In this document: in pieces, positions 1 through 13,541 of the stretch
How positions within the stretch are numbered: position 1 is the first letter of the stretch
How the letters are laid out: the number at the start of each line of letters is the position of its first letter
NCBI GenBank assembly: GCA_023101725.1
Contig: JALJCO010010208.1
Coordinates: forward strand, 186,001 to 250,000
Direction of reading: 5' to 3'
Origin: Atherinomorus stipes
Taxonomy: Eukaryota; Chordata; Actinopteri; Atheriniformes; Atherinidae
DNA: 64,000 nucleotides
Position numbers and translations under genes: made by a program
Notes under the pieces: generated by a model
Database searches by the model: none
Told to the model about the DNA's origin: nothing
What the model saw: the letters and a program-made list of their open reading frames with translations, nothing else

Positions 1-3000
1 AAGATGCAATGACTAGAGGTCCTGGTACCTACATTAACGAATAATCCCACAATGCCTTTGAAAATACATCTTTAAGCTTCCACTGTCAAACAGGGATTCT
101 GAGCAATAGTCAGGAAGCAGCAACAATCTGGCTCAGTAATAATGTCATTATGCATATTGCGCATCATTTCACACACACTGTTTTTTGGCAATATCATTGT
201 TCTCAATTATATAAGGTACTGCAATATGTGCAATGAGTTCATTTGGATACCTATTACTAATGGGCTTGTCTTCATTGCTATTAAGCTTCGCTTGTAATTA
301 TTGTGACTGTAATTACAATTACTGTATTATCCAAATTAACCTTATTCTTGGTTTAGATCACCCGCACCGACGGTAGCCAAGACACGCCTATGAAGAATGG
401 CACCAATGTCCCTTCAGATAAATCCAGCATAATTAGCTGTGCCTTACAGGGCTTCTGTGATGGTAATAATTAGAGCTACTGTAGCAAAGGTCATGCAAAA
501 CAATTTAGAGAGGATGCTGGCTGCATGGGTAATGGGAGGAGAGGAAGGACGAGCACAGATGAACACAGCAACTCCTTCCCTTCTCAGATATGGAAGGCAT
601 TTAGTTGCTCTCCTTGTGTATTTGCCTCATTTTTCACCAATGCCGTGAAAAAAAAACATCAGAAAATGAGAACCCATTCCAGTGGTGAGCAGACTCCTGG
701 CTAACACAGTTTAAATGGATCCATGATTAGATTTGAGGAAAGTGCTACAGGATTTATGTGTGAACTGGAATCAGCTAAAATCGATTCACTGCCTTTGAGG
801 TGCGAAAGCTACTCCTGTCAAAGTGTTGTTGCATCTGTTCATTAATGTAAATTTAGTGAATTAAGCAAATTTAGCGTGTTTATTCGTACCTTTAGTCATA
901 GCTATTAATTGTGAAAGACAGTGAGAGGAAGAGGCAGGAACTAGGAGATGCTCTGTTTCACCCAGGTGCACAGGTTAATGAGCTGAGTCAAAAATGTTGA
1001 CACAAAAGTAAACAAGTGCTCACTCTAAGGTGCTTCTATTTCTATGCTCTCATCCTGTGGTTCAGCTTTCTCTGCAACTCCCAGATTGCTCCTAAGCTGA
1101 GCGCTCAGGGTTCACAGACTGGGCCCACCAGGAATTCTCTCTGCTCCCTCACCTCACCACCATCACACCCCGATGACAAACGCAACAACCTCATGCTCAA
1201 ATATAGCATCTGGAGCAACACATGTTTATGTAGGCTACAGTGGATGGATCTCTGTTGCAGCACAACACCCTCACAAACTCTCACCACCCCCAACAGCATT
1301 TCTTTAATGGTGAATGATACAAATAGCACCAAACGGGGAGGAACAGCTTTTCCCTGCAGCTTTGGTTTTTCCACCCAAACTCTGCTTTAGCTTATGGCAA
1401 GTCAGGACTTGCCATATTTTAGTTAGCCCCTTACAGTAACTAAACAAAACCATTCATTTTCGAGTTTTATTTGGGTTTCCTGACTTCTACAAAGCTCATA
1501 ATTTACTTTAATTTTCCTACAGTAGTTATGCATGGCTTCCATATTTTTGTGTAATGCTCTTATGGGATTCTTTGATAAAAACTACACAGGAAGATCAAAT
1601 CTGCACTAATCTTTTAAGTATGAAGCTCAAACCAGTTGACTGTTAGCTTAGCTTAGCTTCCCACTGAGCAACAGACCTGATTTCAACTTTGCATGTTGCA
1701 GTGGGCCTCATTTAATCATAATATATTTGGTTAAATTTAGACTCTTAAGTCTAAACTGCTGTAAATATTTAAAACATAACTGAATGTTTAAACATCTAAA
1801 ACATTTTTAAATTGATAAAATGTCCAGATGAAGACTTTAAATTATGTTAAACTTGGTGATTTGAAAGCTGGTACTTGGTGTGAAATTGTTTGATTAGTGA
1901 TTTGGGCCATTACTTACTTTTTCCACTGTCTTTCCAGTGGATGGAAATGTGATTATAAATCACAAACATTCTTAATATACAATGAAGTTCTTCACTTGTG
2001 AAGTGAAAGAAAGTAAATTGAGAAACAGAGATTTTATTTTCCCAATGCTCATTGGTGGATGACATGTGGGCAAGATGAAGACAGGAGAGTTCAGTGAAAG
2101 AGAGATGTCAACACTGAAAAAAGAATCCCATGAAAGATTTTTTTTAAAAAAATCAACTGCAAAGAAGCAGTGTGACCATAGGGAGGCCCATTTTTTTATG
2201 AAAAAGGAAAATTCATCTTAGCAAACACAATTTTAACAGTAAATGTGGAAAAACTGTGATAAAACTGCATGCTTGCCCGGTCCTTTTTGTTGCAGCTTTG
2301 ATCACCGAGACACAAGCTCAGATCTCTGATATCCAAGTGGTTTCAAATACACATTATTAACCTCCACCAGAGTTAAAACCTTTGTTTCAAACTGTTAACA
2401 AATATAGTTGTGAAAATGACTAAAGCAAATGAGAAAGCAAACAGGAGCTGAACAAGTTTTGTTGGACATCTAATTTAGCCGTTTTTCTTCAGTCAGATTT
2501 CGCCTGCTGATAAAATTCACTGGAGTGGGAGATGAGGCATATGCTGGGATCCATATGTCTTTGTGACTGTGGAGGTTTAAAAACTGTAAACTGTGATTAT
2601 CATTGATCTACAGCTGTCAGACTCCTAATCTCTATGACTCATAGCCACACTGGTCACATTGGGTGACGATGGACCATCCTCCTCCACATCTGAAGTCCAA
2701 ACAAGTGTTGAGGGAAGCGGTGATAAGCAGGTCCTTATCCGTTTAAAGACACTCCCGTAATCCAACGGCAGTGGGAGGAGGGGGGAGGCTTCAGCTTTAA
2801 GGGACTTAGTCTGGATTATTGCTAGTCCTCCAAATTAAACCAAAAGTCAGCTTTCTGCAGTTGCTCATGCAAGCTGGCAACTGGCTTGTTACCAGCCCTG
2901 CAAACACGGCAAATGATGAAGGTCTATAATTAGAATGTTTTCACACTCAGCCACCACTTGATTTCACAAAGGAGCATCGTGTTTAAACCCAGCTCATCCC

Positions 3001-6000
3001 AACCTAAACATATTCTATCGCTTTCTACCCTTTCACTTCCCAGCTGACCTCCTGTGACGACACTCCAAATATCCTCCGTGCTGTGTACCTGACTCCTGTT
3101 GCCAACCAGCTTAGCCGCTAGACAAGCTTCTCAGCCAGGGCAAGGCTGCTCTGTCCCCGCTGATGCTGCTTCCCATAGCAAAACAAGGCCAAATCTGGGG
3201 CTTAGAGGCTAAAATAATCATTACTGGGTCGTGAACAAATGAAAAGTCAGAACACTGCTCCCACAGCCTGTCCTCCCCCAGTACTATTGGTATTTTGTCT
3301 GCTGTCCTATCAGACGCAAACAAAAAAGGGGCAGCCACACATTAACATTTAGAGTGGACAATGTTTTGGCTGCAGACCGAGAGAAAAACAAAGCTAGGAC
3401 TGGATTATCTCCTTCTGGGATAAATTATTTATACAAACAAAATTGCATTTAGGCAATAATAAAATAAAGGAACTGTCTGACATTTAGGAAAACATGCCTA
3501 TTTAGTTAAAGAAGAAGATAGATACTGCTGTCATATTTGTGTGTTTGATGCCACTAAACTTAATGCATGGGTTAGTTTAAAAAAAACACAAAACCCAGCT
3601 CTAACCATGGCTATCCTACATCTCTATGCTGTTTAATTCTTAGAAAAACTGTGAAACTCAGCCAAACAAATCTTTACATAAACACGATAAAAGATAAGAT
3701 GTTAAAACGTGAACTTTCCTGCTGTTCGTTTTAAGGAGTCTTTGGGAATTTTAAGCAGTTGAAGGCTTCTCTCTTCATGCTGTGTTTATGTTCCTTTGCG
3801 TGCATGTATGTGCATCTATTATACATGCTGGAGCATTGATGTAACAGTCCCTGAACTAGATAAAAGTATCATGAACTCCGTTCCTTAGCGACCTCCCTGC
3901 CATGCTCTCCAAAGGAAGAGTCAATCTGTGTTATTAAAGCACAGATTATAAGCAATCTTCCCTTTAACAAGTACAGACATGTTGCCTTCCCTGCTTGCTG
4001 ACTTCAACAAATCTAAACTGGGGACAGATAATCTTGAAATAAGGAGGTTACTGGGGAATGTACTGCTCTCACAGCAGTCTGACAGACAGAGGCCAAGTGC
4101 TTTTCATTCATTTAGTTGGCTGCCTGAGCTTTGGTATGTCAAAACATGGACGTGAGGGGAAAGTCAAGGAGCGATGGCCATTAACTGTATGTCAGGCGAC
4201 AAACTCTCAATTTTATTTTTTTTGATCTGATAAAATAAAAAGCACACAGATGTGTGTGAAGTCGTTACTGATTTCCTTGCAAGATGATCATAACTGATGT
4301 CCTTTGTAGTGTTTTCCACTTCCACATCCACTCCAGAGTTTCTGTAATCTACTTTCTAGCACGCATTCTTGTCTGCCTAACTTGAACTGATATTACTCAA
4401 GCAAAGAAATTGTTTCCCCGCCTCTCTAGAAACTACATATGGGTGTAAATAACATGCCCGGGCACTTTATGAAAAGCCCTAATCCCAGGAAAACAAACCT
4501 CAGTCAAACCGACCCACCTGAATTGCTTTCATGAGAACTAGATAATCAAAATGCAAAACAGCCTTTGATAGAAAATGAGCTGAGTTCTAACAACAAATCC
4601 CCTACAACTAACATCAGCAAATTCTCCCCTGAACTTTTATTTGTATTCAGTGTTTGGGTTTTTAATGTAATCACACTGCATTCGGGCTCCGTCAATGAGC
4701 TATTCTGATTTATGTCAGGCTGAATCAGACTTGCCGCTTAGAGGTTTATAGGCATCATGAATGAGAAAAGGAGCCACACACTGAACACATTAGGGGTCCC
4801 GCCATCTCCTCAGACAGGGGGACAATGGGGAAGGGAGCAGAGATAAAGGAGGGGGATAACAGGGGTGAAGGAATGGCTGATGCTGATCGGGCAAAGAAGA
4901 ATGGGGGGAATGGGAGAAAAGAAAAGCGGAGGCCCGAGACACTGGCCACACAGGGCAGGAGGGAACGCCAGGGCTCCGAGAGGGCCTACACTCGGTCATA
5001 GCCCATTAGGCTGGCTGGGTGAAAATGCTACAGCTCATTACATGCTCTGCCTCTGTTCTGTGGATGAACAATGCACAATTACGCTTCCCTGCTGCTGCTC
5101 CAGCCATACTGCTGCATGCCTCTGAGGCGCCTGATATTGCTGCTATAGTAGCTGGCCTGCCAGCAGCTTCTGTGCTCATCAAACGGCCCATACATGCACT
5201 CCCTAATGCAAATCCAGGTTTATGTCTAGAAACAAAAGCACTTGTATAAATTTACTGGAATGAAAGGAGGGGAAAACAGGAGAGGCCTTTCCACCACTGT
5301 AGTGAACAAAACAAAGGTATAATGCTGCATTTGTGTGAGTAACACAATGATGTTTACTTTCCTTTGTCTCCTTTGTCTCGTCCTCTTTAAATTCTTTTAA
5401 AAGGTAGACATGTAACCCACAGATAATTATTTTGTTTCCAGCTGGATGAAGTTTCACTTGATGTTGTAATTACTGCATAGCAGGTGGAGTCCAAGCATCC
5501 AGATTCTAAATATAATGCAGCTGAACACGGTGACAGCCCTCTTCAAAGTGACTTTCTGAGCTCAGGATTCATCCATTTACGAGCAAGTTTGTTCACTTTA
5601 AGTCTTCCTCCTTTCCGTTCTACAATTATGCATGCAGAAGTTGACATTTAATCTGATGGGGGAAATGCTAACTAACATCCTCCTACTCCCTCTTTGTTTT
5701 AAGCAAAAAAAGAAAAAAAGCAGGACACTTGGAAAGGTCACCCTTCCCTGGTGTCGGAGCTGGCTGCTTGGAAAAGTTTCCATTCACAGCTAGTATTGTT
5801 ACGTTTCATACAGACTCCCTCCCCCATTTCCTTGTCATTCAAAGAGGCAGTGAAACTCAGGAGAAAGCCCTGGGAACTCTCTGAACAACAATGTGGTTCC
5901 AAGTTTGGCAACCTGCAGTGCAGCTAAGACAGAGAAACACAATTAAAACCTGATATCCATGAATTCTAATTCATACCTTTTCTCTCTGCACATTTGGATG

Positions 6001-9000
6001 AAATTAGTTTTGGGCAGACATAACTGTCATTGCAAGAGCAGTCTAATTACTTTTTACTCACTTTGGTTACTTTCAGAAAAAAACATCTTCTGTTGGTCAT
6101 TTAATAGCTTTTTAAAAAAAAAAAAGGATTTACCCAGAAATGGATGGCAATTTCCTTTTTTTTTATTATCTGCAAGGAAAGAGAATATACTGAAGAAGTG
6201 TCTATGTTCTTCCACTGCAATACCAGCGGACATTATACAATAGTTTCAGTTTTAATATTCCTAAGCCACAGGGACGGAGGAAGCCACATTCCTCTCGACA
6301 TGCAGAGACGCAGCACAGAAACTTATATTTCAAGCTTCTGCTGCAAATACATTTTACTCCTGGTCATAACAAGTCTTGGGGTTTGTGTTTTTAAATGTGT
6401 AAGCTGACCTTTTCTATCCTACATTAATGTAAATATAGGCATTTCCACCACAGGCAGCAAAATCTGCATTAATGAGAGTTTTTTTTTCCTCTTTTTTCAT
6501 TCTCCCAGAGCCCTCTAATGTCAAAAGTTTGCTGTCGACACTATTTGGTTTTGTGGTTTTTCTTCCCTTGAAACTACCCCCTGCTGCAGCTTTGCAAAAT
6601 GGAAGAAGTTGAACTGAAACACTTCCCAGCAAAATGTGTTAAAGGGCTGCATATGACCACTTCAGTGTACACTCATAAGTCTGTGGATGGTACATTTTCA
6701 CACCTCTGAGTTGGGACTTGAGTGTGGAAGGATTTTCATTAGAGTAAAGAAAATGAGCCATATTTGTGTCACAGAGTTTAATTGGGGGGGGGGGGGGGGG
6801 GGTGACACCAACAGCAAAAAAATAAATAAAACAACGCTGCAGGAAACTCATTTAAATGGGTAATTACGTCCACGCAGCATTGCTTGCAGGGCTTAACAAG
6901 GTACGTAATGATGTCCCCTTCCCCAGCGATAAACATCATCACTGTGTCCATTTCCTTCCCTCCATTTAGCCTTTTCTCATTTGCGGGTGGACCCATCAAC
7001 CTATAAGCCTGATGCCATTATACCCCTTCTTGCATTTAGTTTTGGGTCCAATAAAGATCTTGCAACATAAATTGCTGGACGACTGTGGTCATTATGCAAC
7101 TATTTCTGGCTCCACAAAAATCCCTTTACTCTTTAATTTAATAGCTTCATAAGAAAGCTAATTCTCTCAATTTGATAGTGCTTTTAAAGTAATCTAAAGT
7201 ATATATTCCATTTTTTTTTAATTAGGTAAATCTCTAAAGGTTGGGGAAGGAAGAAGCTGTTATGATTTTTTTTCTTTTTGTTGTGTGCTTCCTTTGCATC
7301 ACCTGTCATTGCAGTGCATGCACATACAATTTCAATGTTTGATGATTGACATCTTAAGACAAAGGAACAGGAGTTTCAAAACTCATACCTAACGTGAAAG
7401 TACACTGAAGTGATCAGAACACTGTTGTTTCTCTTTAAGAGAAATGAAGATGTTGCACAGGCAAAAGAAAAGTGACATGATTGCTTTCTGCAGAGGTTAA
7501 TAGGATTTGTGGAAAAGAATCTGACTTGCATCTGAACGTTACATTTTACAGAGAAAAATAACATGTTTCAGGCAGAAGCAAAACAGGTTGAAGAAAATCA
7601 TTGCTATTCTATAAATAGCTAACTCCTCTCTTCTTCCTCACCCTCGCTATCCTCAATTTGCTGGGCCATGTCATTTTCCTACCGTGTTACTCCCACTGTA
7701 CAATCTGTACAAGTCACATGTGGTTAAGGACGCAAGCAGTGACGCGTCTACATCAGACGTTGTCACTCATGTGTTTTGACTCTTGAGTTCTTTTGGCTGG
7801 ATGCTCTGATCTTAACGAGAGGGTGGCAACCCAGCGGGCCTGCACGCTTCCGACTAGCTGCCTGGGGTTGTTATGTCATTTCATTGTACCTCTGCAACAT
7901 CAAGAATGACACGCAGTGATGGGGTGTCGCGGGTTAGGGTCAGGGCTATAAAAATCCAACCGAGTGTTAAACTAGCAGTGGTTGCATGTGAACTGAAAAC
8001 CATCTTGTTGAGTAATGTCACTCTATCACCCACAGACACAGCAGCGCTGTGCGTGCAACACGATGGGAGGAGCAGGCTGAGGATGGCACTGGATAAATCA
8101 CTGTCATCCTGTTAATTTACAGTATCTTTGACAGACTGGCTGTTATTTAATCTTATAAACACTGACACTCAGAAGAAAAGAAAAAAAAAAAAGCAGAGAA
8201 CTTCTTAAATCGCTTCCTTACAAATAACCTCTAAATAATTAACAGGTTTGTCTGCCACTCAATCAGAATGCTGAAGCTTTTTGAGATGAAAAGTGTTTTT
8301 TTCTACTTCTTTAGAAAGAGGAGACTTTAAAGAATGTTAAATACACCTCCAAAGCTTACAAAGGATCAAGTGCTCATTTATCCTGTTCTTTATTGCAAAA
8401 TATCATGTCATTGTTTCTTTCCCACAACAATAATTTTTTAATAAAAGTTGAGAGACATGTTGTGATAGCAGCAAATCTTAATACTTCCTCCCCTTAAAGC
8501 TTGTTTCTGAATATAAGTAACCATCTGTTCTTCTAGTTATTGAGAATCTAATTAAGTGAACATTTTCTGATGATCATACTAATTATGCACTCATCACACC
8601 TTCCACGCATGGAATAAAAATGTCAACATGTTATTTATTTGTAAATATCAATATCTATTTGAAAAACTGTGAATTTGTTTCTTTTATGGTGCTCATTTTA
8701 TTCTTTTCACTCAGTTGAAATAAACAGAATAACTGAGTTTGTTTAATAAAAAATATCACTTGGCAATTCTCTTTGTTTTTAATAGACACAATGACAGAAA
8801 ACTGCAGAGCTGAGAGAAAGTGATAAACTTTTACAGGGAAAAGAAGGAGGGAGTTTAACTCAACCACAGTTTTTTTTTCTTTTGGCTACAAGTGTTTCTG
8901 AAGTTTTGCCCTCTCTTGTTTCGTCTACATTTGAGAACTTCTACATTATGACCCCGTCATTCAAAAAGGCAGCGACACTCACAAATGTCTCCTACCTGCT

Positions 9001-12000
9001 GTAACGTGTGCAGCCACAACTTGAGAGTTTAGAAAGAGAAAGCTTTATTTCCCGTTCCTGCTTCTCCGCTCTCCGTGTTGTTTCCTCTCAGTTAAACTTT
9101 CAACCATCAGTGACGTCTTTTTGTCAGTCACAGCTTCTTCAACACAACAAACAATCTCAATGAGCCTGCAAAGTTCAGATTAAACTGAAGCTCCATAACT
9201 ACTAAAAATCTCTGTATCCTCCTGACGATGCAAGATGTGAGTGGTGTCTTTTAAATTTGGATTTCTTTATTATTTTGAAAAATGTGAATAGCTGTTGAGA
9301 TAAGGGGGAAACATTGACTATTTCATAAACTGTATAACCGTACTGGAGGGGAAAAAAAAGTCATAAAAAAGAACTACTGTAAATATGTCACATTTTTATT
9401 AACGCTTAAGTGAGAAAAAATAATTTGTAAATGTTAGTAGTGCACATATATTTAACCACATCTCACAGCGAGTGCAAACATCCTCACTCGAACGCAAACA
9501 AAGCAGATTAAATGCAGAATCTCAACAATGTTTGATTACTGAAAATGTTGCTTTATGCTTTTCATTTCTGCTTCTCTGAGATTTCTGAGCCTGACTTGCT
9601 CATAATGATGTAAATGATAATGTTCCCAGCCAATATTTCAAATAAATGTGACACTACAAAAGAAATATTGTGTCTGAGTGTGTATTTGTGAGTAAGTGTG
9701 TAGGCGAAGATAGGCAGTTTCAACAGATGTGTGGTATGCACTGACAGCATGACATCTACTTTGCATGTTCAATATGACACGTTTGAATGCTCTCTTGTAT
9801 ATTGTCCTGATGTGGAGCGATAGAGAGGGATGTGCAGCCTCACTGGAAACACTCCCTGTTGTCTTTTGCAACATCAATATCAAAACGGCGTCCTTGCTCA
9901 AACAGAAAAACAGCACAACTTGAGCAGTGAGATCTCTTGACAGTTTTTTTTTCTTTAGATTATTGTTTTCTTTTGATTGATTGCAAGAAGGGAACTTTCC
10001 ATATTTTGGTTAAAACTGGGGCCTGTCACTGTGGCATACGATGCAATCTGGCATCATTAAAATGAGTGTGGTTAGCATATGGAGGTATGCTTCAGTTATC
10101 AAAAACCTTCCTACTCATGGGATGCACTCTCCGTGGAATACTGAATCATCGAACACTGTGCAGTGTCCATTTCCTTATTATCCATTCATCATCTTCTCAG
10201 ATTGATTTGTCATCCATCTAAAGGGAAATCATCATTTTCTTTACTGGAAAAAAGCTTATCGATGAAGCAAAAGGAGCTCTTTTTCCTGCTTTGCTCATTA
10301 TCTGGATTCACAGGTGTGAGAAGCCTTAGTGTGCATTACAAATTCAAAAAACACATTTTAGCCAAAGGCCATTCCTTTACTGTATAATTGTCTCCCTCAC
10401 CAAGTGATTCACTATAATTAAGCCATGGAAGACAGCTCTATTCTCCTGTGAGCATTCATATTAGTGCTACCACAGGCAGGTCTAACAAACATCTCACAGC
10501 TGATGCTTTGCAAAACAACAGATAGTGATGTTCAAGGAGGTATGTGCTAGTGAACAGTCTCACAAGGGAGAATACTATATACACAATGCAGCTCAAGGTA
10601 TGAGGCCTACAGGGAGACCTGTCACTGTTATCTTGGCCACGTCTGCAATGTGCGTGTGTGCCGGTGTGTTTTGTCTGTAAGCTCGGTTCCAGACAAAAGC
10701 AGGATGCTCGCTGCCCTACATAAACTAACAGGAGAACTTTCTATCGATCAAATGCATAAATTACAAATAAACAGGAGCCCACATCCTCCTTGCCTCCATT
10801 AGCAAACCAAATCTGACCACATTCTGATAACTACGATCATTTTGAACTGCCCTTTTGGAGAATAAACAAACAGGGACCTCCCTGTGCCCTGCTGTAAAAA
10901 CAAAAGGCTCTTCTGCCGAGTATAAATGAATCATGGGTAATTATGAGGTTGCCCTCAGGATGAAAATAATTTTGGGGGACAAAGCAGTCTCAGTAATCAC
11001 AACAGTGCAGCCACTCGTGTGTCCTAACCAGTCAATGGGATATGGGTTGAGGACTTGTGGAGTCAATTGGTTTCAAGCCTATGCTTGCTCATTGTAACGA
11101 AGCAATTATCAGTCATTTCGCTGCTGTTTGTTTGTGCTATAAATGGCACTGTAATTAAACTGAGCACATTTTTTATTTAAGAGCAACATCTGTACACACT
11201 ACATAGCTTCTGTCTCTTGCAAATGTCACAATGGGGAGGAAAGAAAACAATGACAACTGTTGTTGTAATGAATTACTCTGTCGGAGGGTAAGGCGCACTC
11301 CTCTGCCGCTCGTCCCAACTTTCCCCCAACCTCACACACACATGCTCTCTTTTCTCCGTCCAGAGAGAAAATGAGCAAAGACTGGGTCAAAGAGATGTTT
11401 GTCAACATCGAGTGCAAGAAGGAAAGAGGTGGAGGCTGCATGCTAAACAGCTCCGGGCCTCTATCAAGCCGATCAACTGCCTCTGAGAAAATGAGAAAAC
11501 GTGGTCTGGGCTCAGACACCTGGCACTAAGACTCAAGATTCACCCTCCTTATCCGTCTATCTGCCCTCACACCGCTCCATCAAGACAACTCCAAGCTTTG
11601 CATAATGAATCATCAAAATCAATCTTCCTCCCTATTTGTCTCCCTCTCCTCTTTTTCATTAGCTGAAACAAATAAAGGGTATCCTAATCCTGGGGCTAAT
11701 GCGCTTTTATTGGATGCTTCAGCCACAGAGGCAGGATGCTGCAAGAGCTTTTTGATTTCTTTCTGCACTCACATCCACATTTCTTCCTTTTTTTTTTTTT
11801 TTTTTTTTGAGGAATTGCAGTGGTGACCTGCAAAGCACTACCTACCAGCAAACACAATCACAGCACACGGGTCCACTGCAGGTACCTGCTGAATCTCCCA
11901 CTTCGGCCTCCACTGACCGCATAACACCATAATACAACCCCCCACAACATTTCTCATTCTTTCCACCTGTGTTACTCACACACACACTCACACCAAGCAG

Positions 12001-13213
12001 CTCAGACAGGCCCAGTAAATCAGCATCCCTGTAAGTAGGTCTCATTGACCCCTCAGGATCCAATGGTGCCTGGATCTCTCCGGATCATCCAGTCAATATA
12101 TCAATATCCATCTTCTGTTTCTTGTTTTAAGACCCCCACTCCCATAGCAACACCCCCACCTCCTCGTCACTGAATGTCAAACGGAAATTGGACTCATCAA
12201 TTACAGGAGTGTGTGTACACTGAGCTGAGGCTTATTTGCTGCCGTCTATACAAGTGAGCATGACACACATTCTCGGACAAACACACCGACTGATGCGCAT
12301 TCCCCCTCTCTGTAACACACACACACACAAACATAAATATCCCTCTTTCCCGTGAGAGAAATGGGTCATGAACAGAAAGAGGCAGATTACTGAAAGAATC
12401 CAATAAAAGAGTTCATACATACAAAAATCTATAAACTAAAGATCAGCTGGTTGGCACACACCTGTCAGCTTGAATAGTCTTTCAAGTCAGACCCTCACTG
12501 CTCTGCTGGAGCCACGCATGGCATGTCAGGGTAATTCAATGGCTGGCTGTGCAGAGCGGCCATGCGGCAACGCTGCAGCCAAATGGACGACATACAGATT
12601 TAAGCAATGATTATTCTTTCTGTTAGCACCTGAAATGATGTGTGGTGGAGCTGATTAGCCGAGTCAATACATCTGGCAGGTGCACAAACTCCTGTTCGTT
12701 TTGCAGCAGCTCAGCACATACAAATGCAAAAAAAAAAAGGAAAAAAAGAAAACAAGTGCTGTGTGAGAGAGGCCAAATAATCCACTTTGTCAGGCCTCCA
12801 AATTCTGCTTGGCAAAGCGCTCTCATCACAGGTCAGCTCCAGTGTCTGGGCACCTTGAAATGCCTTGAAGGAACCCACTTGACTGACACATTGCCATTTC
12901 AAATAGCTCAGCTTTTCCATCAGCAGCAGACAAATATTTCACTGACACCATATTCTGCGGTGTTATGGAATGCTAAATATCAGTAGACCTTGAGATGTGT
13001 TAGAGACGTGCATACTGAACATTGGTGGATCAAGGAGGCTTATTAATTATCATTAATGTAAAGCTAACTCTACAGAGTATTTCTTTGCTGTTACATTGCA
13101 TTAAATCATGGAAAAAAAAGAAAAAAAAATCAATTCCCTCTTTTATTCTACTCCTGACAGCCAAAGCAGCCCAGCCAAGGATCAAGGACAGAGCACATTG
13201 GATTGTATCTCAC
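1..13213 (-). other. pcdh19: pcdh19 intron, 3' part of the gene; continues beyond the window
   Basis: This stretch follows the 13214 donor in transcript order and reads as intron. I looked on the minus strand for the next conserved tail block (the ENYSFDSNYV... region and the acidic DQTDSEHD region of PCDH19) and did not find it, so the next exon is probably left of position 1. A divergent or short exon could have been missed by eye. The DNA is AT-rich and mostly unique. It has short homopolymers, a 19-base G run (6784-6802), a 21-base T run (11788-11808) and short CA tracts near 11960-11990 and 12318-12330. The open frames here have no family resemblance and are chance frames. Long introns in developmental adhesion genes often hold enhancers, but no site can be named from the sequence alone. 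Confidence 0.75.
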
Positions 13214-13541
13214 CTCTGGCAGTGGCATGCCGTTGATGATGAGGTCTGGCTGCTGGTGACCCTGCCCTGTGAACGGGTGCTGATAGCCATGGTTGGGAGC
13301 TGCATTGCGTGAGTTCTGGTTCTCCACGTTGAGGAAGGTGCTCTCGGAGCGCCTGCAGCCCAGTGGCAGGCTCTGCTGGTGGTAGTCGAAGTAGTTGAGC
13401 GAGGAGGTGAGAGATGAGCAACTCACCACATTCATCTTGTCTGTTTCCTCAACGTCTCGTGGCACCAGGCGGATGTCATTCTTGCTTAGCTTCTTCTTCT
13501 TGCTGGATTTCTTCTGGTTGCCATATGAGTACTCCGCCACC
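13214..13541 (-). CDS. pcdh19: pcdh19 next coding exon: cytoplasmic-tail segment
   Basis: This exon has 328 bases: one base completing the split Arg codon, then 109 codons running from VAEYSYG to MPLPE. It corresponds to the human tail segment that starts IAEYSYG and ends at the LPE exon boundary. The acceptor is a pyrimidine-rich tract ending in CAG (13544-13542). The donor is GAG/GTGAGA (13213-13208). Joining it to exon 1 gives [10 protein letters not shown], the form known from the human isoform that skips the small alternative exon. Visible features are a basic cluster ([11 protein letters not shown]), the [16 protein letters not shown] block and a Ser-rich, Tyr-containing segment around [15 protein letters not shown], all conserved in PCDH19. 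The delta-2 protocadherin tail links the protein to actin regulation, though the WAVE-binding part would be encoded further downstream. The exon ends in phase 0, so the tail must continue left of the window. Confidence 0.95.

Noticed and set aside
4755..5250. Cluster of overlapping frames on both strands in a less AT-rich patch of the pcdh19 intron
   Set aside because: I checked it as a possible later pcdh19 exon. None of the conserved tail phrases is present, and overlapping frames in several registers indicate chance.
12642..12986. 114-codon plus-strand frame
   Set aside because: It includes a Lys run from an A tract, lies inside the pcdh19 intron and shows no family features.
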